Assembly (NCBI GenBank): GCA_030765065.1
Contig: CM060975.1
Coordinates: 198,432,507 to 198,496,506 of the forward strand
DNA: 64,000 bases
From: Deroplatys truncata
Lineage: Eukaryota; Arthropoda; Insecta; Mantodea; Mantidae
Direction: 5' to 3'
Shown: one piece after another, positions 55,448 through 64,000 of the stretch
Position numbering within the stretch: the first letter of the stretch is position 1
How the letters are laid out: each line of letters opens with the position of its first letter
Notes under the pieces: generated by a model
Database searches by the model: none
Told to the model about the DNA's origin: nothing
The model's input: only the letters and a program-made list of their open reading frames with translations
Made by a program: the position numbers and the translations under genes

Positions 55448-56473
55448 TGTTACTGTATTAATGTTATATTATTTAACATTATTGTAGCCCCACCTTGGGA
55501 GCCAATTTGTAGCGGTATTACTTATAATGTTTGTTTACATCATGTGTTGAAGCCATCTTGTGACGTCATTCATTTGTTCGGTTTGTAGCTCCATCTAGTG
55601 TCAGCAATTTGTGGTAATATTAGTGTTTGAAAGAATTTTAAGTTTTGTTTACGGTCCTCCGGCTAGCTATTATTTCTCAGTCGAACATGTCTCTTGATCA
55701 GAGTTGTGTAAACGGAAAGGAATCTTTTATCCAAATATAACACTGATGAAGAAATTTGTTTTACACATTTATTATCCAACACGTTAACTATCACATTTAT
55801 ACATTGATCTTAACACTCGCCAAACTGAAACTGCTTTAATAATTTCATTACTAATCACTCTTAATTCGCGTACTTCAACTTTGTGTATAATTAACTTTAT
55901 AATACTTTAGATTTTCGTAACTTGTGAATCTATAGCCGACGTATCTCATACAAATATTTTGACGAACTGACGAACTGAAGATGACGTGTAGTGCACAAAG
56001 AATTTTGATGAACTGAGCTACTGAAGGCGACGTGTAATGTATTGAGATTTTCGATGAACTGAGCATGAAGCTACCTCTAACCTACCCTATTTATATTCCT
56101 GCATCCAGATACGCCTAAAGATTACAACTGAGCTACAATTGGCTAATAAAACGCGCCAACATTAGCGTCTATTTTAATATCCAATGAAAATTATGAACAC
56201 ATATGCCTCAGGGAGAAAATATTCCAGAAGTTTCTCAACGGAAAAACGCGCCAACATTACGTAACTTCCTCGTTTCCAATAATGATAAACAGTTCACCCC
56301 CTCTCGCTGCATTATTGCACGCTATTATTGAGTTTCAGTAAGGCACTTTAAACTTACTTCCCAACAATATTTACAATCAATAAACAACTGAAATCAATGT
56401 CACATAAAAATTTATATTCATATTACAATCATTATTTACATTTAAGTAATTTGTGATACAAATTACTGCATCA
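55448..56473 (-). repeat. 5' LTR of the 4.2-kb element
   Basis: 1026 bp, TG...CA. From its start: an AT-rich U3, a TATA box, a set of ~45-bp repeats just downstream of it (55940-56070), AATAAA (minus strand, about 55768-55773), and PBS-like modules at 55488, 55541 (degraded) and 55588 (degraded) near the 3' end. Confidence 0.9.
56088..56095 (-). promoter_or_regulatory. TATA box of the 5' LTR
   Basis: The minus strand reads TATAAATA within GGAATATAAATAGGG. The same word stands at 52915-52922 in the other LTR. Transcription of the element would start about 30 bp downstream, at the edge of the ~45-bp repeats. Confidence 0.7.
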
Positions 56474-57080
56474 GTATTTAAATCAGCGTCCTCCAAGGGT
56501 GATGATATGTGAAGATTTTCCAGAAAAGCTCCCCACCCAAAAGTACCCTTTACACAGAAAAATTTTCGTAATAATATTTGATTTTCTCAAAAACAGTCTG
56601 TGAAGTTTTCATTCTGAATGAATTTTGCATAACTGGTAAACCACAAGGGATAGAAAATCTTACTGCACAAAAATGTAGATCTTGAGGACCTATTTTGCCA
56701 CCATGGAAGTAATTTGAACACATCCGTTTTATTTTAAGGATAATTTATATATATTAAGATTAACAATTATGCTAGTCAGGGGCTCGTACATTTAGCCTAT
56801 AAACAGATTTTAATAATACTGAGAGAAGATGTATTTTTGAGCAAACATACAATTTTTTAAATGCAACAATGCTTAGTTACATCAACAGAATAAAGGTAGG
56901 CTAAATTAGAATGTTAGTGGCGTTTGTTGTAAGATTCAAGTGCAAGTGGTTTACGAGAAATCTTATTTTGAAACTTTTACGCACCGACACTTGTACAACC
57001 TGTGGTACCACAAACTAAATAAAAACAAAAGGGAATTACAATACTTCTGTGGATTTCTTACAAGCAAAGAGAACATAGGC

Positions 57081-58472
57081 CTTCAAAGGTTGTGTTCAAA
57101 ATGACCACAGGCAGCTTGAATACACGCTTCCAGTCTGTTATGGAAAGACTGCTGCACACGTTCTAGCATTACAGCGGAAATTTCAGAGCGGGCAGCAGTA
57201 ATACGTCATTTCACATCGTCTGGTGTAGTTGGTACATCCTTGTAGACAGTGTCTTTCAGCCTTCCCCACAGAAAAAAGTCTAAGGGGGTCCGATCCGGAG
57301 AACGGGCCGGCCAAGGTACAGGTCCTCTTCGTTCAATCCAAGGATTTGGAAACAACCCGTTAAGACAAGTTGTAGTACTTCGTGCACTATGGGCTGAACA
57401 GCCATTATGCTGGTACCATAGGTTCCTCCTAGTCTGCAAAGGAACGTCTTCTAGGATCTGTGGCAGATGGTCTGTCAGGAGGCTGAGGTACTTGTGCGAG
57501 TTAATTGTTCCTTCTATGAACAAAGGGCCTATGAGCTGATGGTTCACTATCCCACACCACACGTTTAAACTCCATGGACGCTGACGTTTCACCTGACGCA
57601 GCCAACGGGGATTGTCAACGGACCAATAGTGCATGTTTCTGCGATTTACCTGGCCATGATTAGTAAATGTTGCCTCAGCACTAAACAAGATACATGATGA
57701 ATCTGAAGTATCATGTCTTAGTGACCATGTACAAAAGTTAACACGAGTTTCAAAACCGTTTCCAGGCAGCTCTTGATGCAGAGAGATGTGATAGGGATGG
57801 AACCTATGTCGATGGAAAATAAATTGAATTATATTTATGGACGCTATTTAAAAACCATGGTCGTTAGCGTCCCATTCCAAATCGGGCGTCAAAGACCGGT
57901 AATATTACTCAGAGCCTCTTTACCAGGCTTGAGGTTCTTTTACGTGCCGTAAATCTACGACACGGGAACACCGGCTTTACTTCCCTTCCGAAGGAAGCCA
58001 TGCTAAGGATTTTTACGCCCGAAAAAATCCATCGTCCTCCGCCGAGTTTGAAACCGCTACCTTGGGAACTAGAGGCTAGCACGGTATCACTAGTCCACGG
58101 AGGACGAACATGTCGATGGAGAATGCACAGTACACTTGCCTGACTTATGCCACTTCCACTTACGATTGTGCGGGAACTAATTTGTGGATCTACTGCAACG
58201 GCAGCCAAAACATTAATTTCTGTCTCTTCTCAAGTCACTTATTTGTTTCTGTTACGTTTTCTATGTGTTACAGTACCGCTTTCACGTAATTGGTTGAAGA
58301 AGTTGATAAATAATTGCCTAGATGGTTGATGTCTATTGGGATACGTTTCCGCATACACCGTACAGGAACGAACTGCATTCTTCCTACACTCTCCATACAC
58401 CATAAGCATGTCGGCTTTTTCTGCATTAGTAAACCCCATCTTCCACTCACGACTTACTGCTTGAGCTGTCAC
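57081..58472 (-). pseudogene. DD41D transposase, split by a SINE and with two catalytic Asp lost
   Basis: N-terminus (58472-58239): MGFTNAEKADMLMVYGECRK and RTYPNRHQPSR-like sequence, the helix-turn-helix segment annotated as DUF4817 in many insect transposases. After a stop, a second helix-turn-helix (ISSRTIVSGSGISQASVLCI) ends at the SINE and the frame goes on beyond it. Catalytic core: LFSAEATFTNHGQVNRRN has Ala where relatives have Asp (FSDEATF). WYQHNGCSAHSAR has Asn for Asp. SPDRTPLDFFLWG keeps the third Asp. The second and third positions are 41 residues apart (DD41D, as in the rosa-like group). A TGA (57206-57208) interrupts the C-terminus, which continues as RITAARSEISAVMLERVQQS to HFEHNL and a stop near 57085. 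Confidence 0.9.
57820..58109 (-). mobile_element. tRNA-derived SINE (family S) inserted in the DD41D transposase
   Basis: Full-length minus-strand copy with A-box-like end (GTCCTCCGTGGACTAGTGAT) and an altered B-box (GGTTTCAAACTCGG). A 14-bp duplication with one mismatch flanks it: ATGTCGATGGAAAA (57806-57819) and ATGTCGATGGAGAA (58110-58123). Confidence 0.92.
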
Positions 58473-59239
58473 AAACTAACCAGAAAGTCACAATGCAATC
58501 AATGAACAGCAAACACAATGCAAACAAACATAACAACAGTGTACCTGGCAACTAAGCAGGTTGAATGGGACAAACAATTGTCGGGGTGGAAACTTTTCAA
58601 AATACGATTTCTCATAAACCACTTGTACTATAATCCTGCAACAAAGACCATTGACATTTTAATTTACCCTACCTTTATTCTGTTGATGTAACTCGTCATT
58701 GTTCGATTTAAAAATTGTATGTTTGCTAAAAAAATACACTTTCTCAGGATTATTAAAATATGTTTATAGGCTAAATGTACGAACCCCTGACTACCAATCA
58801 ATGCTGTGAAAACTGCACATCAATAGCAGTTTCCATTTCCGAAATATTTGCGGTACAAGTTTTAGGTGATTCACACTGTATATATACAGGTTGAATTACA
58901 CACACACACACATTGTATATATACACACATTGTCGGTCCAAAGATTTCAAACCCCTACGAAGAAAACCATATACCTTATTTCAATGTACAAACACACCGT
59001 CAAAGCTAAATATACCAACAAAATAAGTATTTTCTCTCTCTGTCATTAAGTACAATACAATGTGGTTTAGATACTTAAAAGTTTCCACCCATTGCTGTCA
59101 GAACAGCTGCACAAACTCTTGGCATTCTGGAGATAAGATTTTGTAGTGTTTGTGCAGATGTTGCAATCCAATACTCTGTAAATTATTCCATAGATCTTCA
59201 ATATTGGATGACCTCACTGTTCTGACCTTCCTGTCAGAT

Positions 59240-60975
59240 TCATCCTGTAAGAGTTCAATGGGAATAGACAGTTGATTGACTTGGCCAAATCATATTTTTC
59301 AGTTCCCCACATTTCTCTTTTCTCTTGATATACCCTCTGTAAAATTTAGAAGCATGTTTGGGATCATTGTCCTGCTACAGCACAAACCCACGACCAATAA
59401 GTCTCTTGCCAGATGGAAGTGCATTTTTGATAAGTAGCCTGTGATATACTTCCTTCTTTAATGTTCCATTAATTCTCACTATATCACCGACTTTATCACC
59501 CGCAAAACCTCACCGTACCCTGACCGACCCTCCTCAATGCTTCACCGTTGGCGTCACACACTGACTCTTCATACGTCCACGCTCAAAAATTCGACGGCGG
59601 CTGCCAAATACTTCACACTGAGATTCGTCCGTGAGTAACACCTTGGACCATTATTCCACGCTCCAATTTTTATGTTGCTCTGCTCATTGTAATCTTATCG
59701 CCTTATTTTATTTGCACAATAAAGGTTTCTTGGCCGCTATACACCCCGTTTAAATCTTGTTCACGAAGACAAAGTTGCACTGTTGAGACAGAGATTGGAG
59801 CTACTCGCATACAATTTACTTCCTCGCAAATTTCAGGTGCAGTTGAAGAAGTTTTATTGTTGTATTGTTATTTGCCCCACTCTTTGGGAGCCAATTTGAA
59901 GTAGTTTTGTTGCTGCTACGTATGAAAGGCCAGTTTGAAAAAGATGTATTATATTTCGACTGTTTCTTTAAATATTATATATTTATGTTTGCCTCGGCAG
60001 CGTCAGTATTATTGTTAGAGACATGGATTTCTTTACAAGGCGTGGTGTGGCTGAGAATGTAGATTATAATTTTACTTCACTCCTTTTATTAATTCTTGGC
60101 ACGATTTAAATAACCCTTCACTGATATAGAGAGCTGTAAGATTATTTTATTAAATACTTGCACTTTTTAAACACGTAAACTATTTCGTCTCACACGAATA
60201 CGTATTAAATTTCTCAAGGACACATCTCGTGTCCGGTTAGGAACACTGTCTGCAAGCAACTGAATTCTAAATTTGTATATTTTTCTATATTTTAGTCTCT
60301 GATTGCTAATCCTAGTCCAATGGAATACCTTCATTTAACTAAAGATTTTTCTTGTTGTTGATTGACTATTTTATAAACTGTCACAAAAATTACAGTATTG
60401 CTTCCAAGAATCACCAGAGTATTATTACCTTCTTACTCATTATTGCCTCAAGGTTACCTCATTGTTAGCAACTTTTAACCTATTTTTCTCACAGCTCCTA
60501 CATTATTAAATTACGTAATACATTCACATAACATTATTGAACATGTATACAATAATATAAGCATATACAATGACTGTTACATACATTTTACAAATTATTA
60601 CATTCACATATTGCTTTAAGGCGGGCTGTTATTGAATTTACATATTATATAATTAGACTGAAATTATTTAAGTGTTAAAAATACTGCCTCACAGTACGAG
60701 TCCTCTGGCGTTTACTCTGTGCACATATGAACTGATCTTCCCTGTATAATGTTACTCGGGGTGTTTCAGATCGAAAAGCACTTGCATTGGCACCAGTTTG
60801 CTTGAACTACTGCAATATAAACACCACTGTAAAATGGGTTATGCCAACTTTTGTTGCTATTGTCCTATTAGAATAGCCTTCTGATGCAGAGCTACAATTA
60901 CAACACGTTTTTCAATTAAAGTCTCCTGCTTCCGTCCCATTAGTATGAGCCTGATCAGATATACAAACACACTGC
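59240..60975 (-). pseudogene. Tc1-family DD34E transposase, broken and split by an LTR
   Basis: The right part (to about 60975) begins MGRKQETLIEKRVVIVALHQ and carries the helix-turn-helix remnant, then RSETPRVTLYREDQFI. The solo LTR (59844-60692) interrupts it. The left part continues with the second DNA-binding segment (EEVNCMRVAPISVSTVQLCL) and the core: VLLTDESQCEVFGSRRRIFE (first Asp), VRINGTLKKEVYHRLL, SGKRLIGRGFVL then a stop, QDNDPKHASKF (second Asp), IWPSQS, and a frameshifted PIEL (Glu). The catalytic residues are kept but stops near 59545, 59525 and 59385 and frameshifts inactivate it. Confidence 0.88.
59844..60692 (-). mobile_element. Solo LTR (LTR family 2), 849 bp, in a Tc1 element
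   Basis: Minus-strand start TGAGGCAGTATTTTTAACAC, end CAATAAAACTTCTTCA. CAGT flanks it at 59840-59843 and 60693-60696. One PBS-like module at 59874-59893 (GCCCCACTCTTTGGGAGCCA in plus orientation). It lacks about 120 bp found near the 3' end of the copy at 50082. Confidence 0.88.
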
Positions 60976-61271
60976 TAGATGCACACAATGTACTGTAAAC
61001 TAATGCAAACTGATTGCTACACAGACAGCTGAAGGAATGAGGCCTATTTGAAAGGGAAAGTCTCGGGTAAAGGCAAGTCAGTGTAGTTTTGAATACTCAT
61101 CAGCACCCTTCTATGAGAATAACCAGTCAAATACACAACAGAGATGCTTAGTCTTTACGTATTTATGTTTGTTTTATTATCAGAACAGGGATATGATAGA
61201 ATATTCAAAACAAAATCACAAATCCATGGTTATGATAGGTGATCGAAAACTTTTTACCGGTAGTGTATATA

Positions 61272-61582
61272 CAGGGTGGAGCATTTAAGTTGAGACTATA
61301 CAATATCTCCAAAAATAAACGTTATAGAAAGAAATGACTGGTATAAAAGCTGCTTGATATTATGGGGAAAAGTAAACGCCATTAGTTGTGTTTTATTTGG
61401 AGGACTTTGTGATGGTCTTTGTAGGGTCAATTTAAATGACCATCATAACGTCCTCTATACAAACACGACTACTGGCATTTACTTTCCCCCATAATATTAA
61501 GCAACGTTTATTAAAGAAATTTCTTTTTACAACGGTTAGTTTTGGAGATATTGCATAGTCTTAACTTAAATGATCCACCCAA
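61272..61582. mobile_element. Fold-back MITE, 311 bp
   Basis: Almost the whole element is an inverted repeat. The left arm CAGGGTGGAGCATTTAAGTT is matched by TTGGGTGGATCATTTAAGTT at the right end read in reverse. The match goes on through AGACTAT.CAATATCTCCAAA, the AATATTATGGGG..AAAGTAAA block and GGAC.TT.TGATGGTC to near the centre at about 61430. TATA borders both ends. It abuts the Tc1 element to its left. Confidence 0.88.
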
Positions 61583-62124
61583 TATAGTATAGTATATGCT
61601 AAGGTTAACGAACAGCCATAATTGTTAATTTTTATATTTTGTGATATTCGCTCATGTTAAAATGCTCCTGGTTTTTAGCGTCTGAATGTCTAAAACACGT
61701 GTAATTTAGACGTGTAAGATGTGACTTTCTAGTAGCACCAGCTCGCAAGCCTTTTGTATCTTGTCGAGGGGGAAAAATTCTTTATACTAGTGTTAACACT
61801 CCGAGAGATACAGTAGGCGGCGGAGTAGACGAAGTCTTGAATAAAATAGGGAAAAATCCCGTGTGATGTAATGTAAAAGACATTTGATTGCGTAACTAAG
61901 CCAATGAGAATCAAGTATAATTAGGACAATGTAAACGACAGCAACGGCGCAAAAATGTAACCAATCAGGAATTAGCTAACTTATGGTCCACTCGTGGGGT
62001 AGACTTGTACATATACAGTGAAAAGGCTTGTCAGTACACAGTCTGTTATTGTAATGCACGTTGAATTCACGGCACCTGACGAGAAATGGTTCACGCGCAA
62101 AAGTTAAAGAAATTTGGAGGGTTG
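61583..62124. other. No gene recognised
   Basis: Unassigned sequence between two transposons, without shared repeats. Confidence 0.4.
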
Positions 62125-63387
62125 CCCCACTTAGCTCGGACGACTTTGAATCACCCTCCCACTCTGTCATTGGTCAAATTATACTTATAATTGCATCAGC
62201 TCACTGCAAGTGCCAACTGTCTGCTGGGCCAGTCTGAGGCAAAGTTTACTCGTAATAGCTTCAACAATCTCTGACTTGTGGCAGGGGTACATTGTTGGGC
62301 TTTCCCAATGACGGTTACAGCCTTTCAATGATAGTGGAAAGGTGCAAACAAAAAGGTCTTACCATAAGCAAGTCGTGTGTGTGACATATAACACAACTGC
62401 ATAAAAATGGATTCCCACCTGAGGCTCAGTGTGCAAAAAAACTATTAAGAAAAAGGTCACAACCAACACCACCTAAAGCAGTAGTAGCCAAGGTGAGTGC
62501 AACAGTGACTCAAGAAAACCCACCAATCCAAAGAAGCATTTCCAGCCGCATTGGAATATCCAAAGGGACCGTCTATCAGATAATACACAACAATTTGGGT
62601 TTAGAACGGCGACATAAAGCACGTGGACACGCCTTGAAAGAGCGGCACATCAGAGAACGCTTCACCAACGCAAAATACCTTTATGAACACCACTAGCAGG
62701 TGAAAAGTGGCAATGGGTGGTTTCTTTAGATGAAGCATGGGTTTATCTAGGTGACACACAAAAACCCGAGCCATTTGTTACCATCAAATGGGCCAAAAGG
62801 GGCACTCAAACTTTATTCGGGAAGTTTTCCAATGGATTCATAGTGGTTGTAGGCTATTGCTCTCAGGGTAAAACTCGCATACACAGAGTTGCCAACAATG
62901 TAAAAATTAATGCAGCCTACTATCAAAGGAATGTTATGGGCCCAATTTTATACGAAGAGATTCGTCGGTTGTATGGTGAAGATGCCCCAAATGTTTGTGT
63001 GCACATGGATAAAGCAGTACTACCACTCGGTCTTCCCAGCAGTACTACCACTGGAAAGCTATGGAAACGGGTGTCAATGTTATACCATTTAAAAGGATCC
63101 CTGGGAAGTCACCAGATGCCTCGCCAATGGATTTTTGCGGATTTGGTCTGCTGAAATAACGCCTTGCTTCTCGGCATCCCACTACAATTGAAGGATTCTG
63201 GAAAGTCTGCCAGGAGCAGTGGGCTAACATCTCCCTTCCTGTCTTAGACGCAGCCCTCTTCAATGGAAATTGCGCTGCAGAGCCATAGTTAAAGCCCGTG
63301 GAAATCACATTGAACACAATAGTTGGTGGCGAAAGGGAATCTCGCCATGAAAAAACATAATCAAAATCGTCCGAGCTTAAGTGGAGA
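62125..63387 (+). mobile_element. Mariner-like transposon, about 1.26 kb
   Basis: Inverted termini share CCACTTA, then GCTCGGACGA and TTTGA: left at about 62127-62150, right at about 63361-63387 in inverse. The length is typical of mariner elements, and the enclosed transposase reads left to right. Confidence 0.78.
62340..63350 (+). pseudogene. Mariner-like transposase (about DD40D), frameshifted, catalytic residues kept
   Basis: N-terminal part in the first frame: SQPTPPKAVVAKVSATVTQE, then a helix-turn-helix (IQRSISSRIGISKGTVYQII) and LGLERRHKARGHALKERH. It stops at about 62696. The second frame (62717-63060) holds the core: WVVSLDEAWVYLGDTQKPEP with the first Asp, FIVVVGYCSQGKTRIHRV, and VCVHMDKA with the second Asp. 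The third frame (63061 on) gives METGVNVIPFKRIPGKSPDA then SPMDFCGFGLLK with the third Asp and a TAA. The C-terminus WKLRCRAIVKARGNHIEHNS ends WWRKGISP at 63350. D2 and D3 codons are 122 bases apart, about 40 residues allowing for the shift. Confidence 0.87.
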
Positions 63388-64000
63388 AAGTTAAAGTGCC
63401 GACGAATACAAAGTTTGAAGCCGCGAAGGTGTTGAGTGATATCCGACGCAATAAGCTATAAACGGTGCTGCGTAAGTCAGAATTATAAGCGTAAATTCAT
63501 AACTATGGAATTCAATGCGTGATCTTAAACAAAAGTTCACCAAGGACACCATTGTGGCACGTGAGAAGTAGAAGTGTTCAAAAGGGAGTACAACTCGGAC
63601 TCGTGAAGTTTTTAACGAAAATACAACTCAGGTTCAACTACTACGTATGCTTGTGTTTTCCCCTCTTCCAGATTCCTGTCCATGCAATGATATCTTCTTT
63701 ACCGCTTATCATTTCTATAAGCAAAGATCCTTGTCTTTCCACAAAGGTATACCTAGACAGGTTAATAAGCCTTTAATGCTTTCTCTGCCATGTAAATACA
63801 AAGTGAGCCAAAAGACTCCGAACAGCCTGCGCGGTGTTTCTCCTGCCCGCGTCCTCGGCGCTCGTTGCCGTCTGCCGCTATCATAGAAAGGCGCGAGTGA
63901 AACCATATAGTATTTTTAAAACTAGTTTTAAAGTTTTTACTTACCAACTTTAAGAAAGGAGGTGCCGAAACTGTCACCGTCGTTGTCCATACATTTTTGA
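63388..64000. other. Unassigned; possible transposon end at the window edge
   Basis: No gene. From about 63797 the sequence AAATACAAAGTGAGCCAAAA and a GC-rich stretch (63825-63880) recalls the terminus of a mobile element, but the rest lies outside the window. Confidence 0.3.

Larger units (their letters stand above)
52278..56473 (-). mobile_element. Complete LTR retrotransposon (LTR family 1), gag-only, 4.2 kb
   Basis: Two LTRs of 1025 and 1026 bp, both TG...CA. The target duplication is GTAT (52274-52277, 56474-56477). The PBS lies two bases inside the 5' LTR and a purine tract AGTGGGGCATA directly precedes the 3' LTR (53303-53313, minus strand). The 2.1-kb interior codes only for a gag-like protein; no protease, reverse transcriptase, RNase H or integrase is present. 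It must have been mobilised by a partner element. The LTRs look nearly identical (a 63-codon stretch at 52702-52893 and 55875-56066 encodes the same peptide), so insertion was recent. The tRNA-Lys-type PBS and 4-bp duplication fit Gypsy-like or BEL-like elements. Confidence 0.9.
52096..56700 (-). repeat. Family R repeat split by the 4.2-kb LTR retrotransposon
   Basis: Pieces 52096-52277 (from CAGTAAGTACAGAAGGTATT to ACTTGGTATT) and 56474-56700 (from GTATTTAAATCAGCGTCC to AAAATGTAGATCTTG) are consecutive in the minus-strand consensus. Confidence 0.78.
56773..58878 (-). mobile_element. DD41D Tc1/mariner-type transposon with long inverted repeats
   Basis: The left arm (about 56773-57000) and right arm (about 58570-58800, inverted) match over more than 200 bp: TAGTCAGGGGCTCGTACATT, TTGAGCAAACATACAATTTT, AGTTACATCAACAGAATAAA, GTGGTTTACGAGAAATC. 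The right end extends a further ~80 bp to CAGTGTGAATCACC (reverse complement) beside TA (58879-58880). The left end lacks those ~80 bp, so it is truncated. A SINE sits inside (57820-58109). The fragment at 7089 shows the missing terminus. Confidence 0.85.
58924..61265 (-). mobile_element. Tc1-like transposon split by a solo LTR
   Basis: Degenerate inverted termini: left CACATTGTCGGTCCAAAGAT, right (reverse complement) CACTACCGGTAAAAAGTTTT. TA lies next to each. About 1.5 kb without the LTR insertion. Confidence 0.8.

Noticed and set aside
57249-57539. A 96-codon plus-strand frame
   Set aside because: Antisense shadow of the DD41D transposase.
1-64000. Bacterial-type operons, toxin-antitoxin or defence systems
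   Set aside because: No prokaryotic gene organisation or ribosome-binding sites; all recognisable coding sequence is eukaryotic transposon or FASTKD-like.

Overview
This is nuclear DNA from an arthropod, almost certainly an insect. It is AT-rich, gene-poor and packed with eukaryotic transposable elements: Tc1/mariner, piggyBac, non-LTR retrotransposons, LTR elements and tRNA-derived SINEs. The element mix suggests a large-genome insect, perhaps a polyneopteran such as a cockroach or termite, but that is an impression and not shown by any marker gene. No intact host gene, rRNA, tRNA or CRISPR array was found. The only host-type coding sequence is a frameshifted FASTKD-like (mitochondrial RNA-binding family) fragment at 40.5-41.8 kb. 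A short tyrosine-recombinase-like fragment lies at 43.8 kb.

The substrate of the window is one interspersed repeat, called 'family R' here. It is about 0.84 kb long and occurs as some 30 full or partial copies on both strands, together roughly 30% of the window. It starts near TCTGATGTGTTACATTCACATG, carries ACTTTCTCTAC just inside its 5' end and the inverse GTAGAGAAAGT at its 3' end, and has a small dyad before the 3' end. Other elements repeatedly sit inside it, so a known repeat sequence resumes on both sides and exact insertion points can be read.

Layout: 0.45-7.1 kb has SINEs and a 2.5-kb piggyBac-like element (TTAA target, 17-bp terminal inverted repeats) inside family R. 7.1-12.0 kb is a terminal fragment of a DD41D transposon, then a non-LTR retrotransposon split by a Tc1 element. 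12-20 kb has family R copies, an RNase H-bearing LINE fragment, a 493-bp solo LTR, a Tc1/mariner-type MITE and a heat-shock-element plus TATA module. 20.9-25.7 kb has two solo LTRs, a SINE and a deleted mariner. 26-39 kb has family R copies, a polypyrimidine tract, a LINE and a mariner. 40.5-48 kb has the FASTKD-like fragment and LINE debris. 50-56.5 kb has a solo LTR and a complete 4.2-kb LTR retrotransposon with only a gag-like reading frame. 56.8-63.4 kb has a DD41D element split by a SINE, a Tc1 element split by a solo LTR, a fold-back MITE and a third mariner-like element.

The most unusual signal is in the LTR retrotransposons. Copies of a tRNA-Lys-type primer-binding-site module are repeated several times across the LTR/leader boundary, and different copies place the LTR end at different modules. 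A solo LTR at 22.7-23.9 kb is about 200 bp longer than the LTRs of the 4.2-kb element because it includes extra modules. This suggests LTR boundaries that move when a different module is used for priming. All autonomous-type transposase genes seen are broken by stops, frameshifts or lost catalytic residues.
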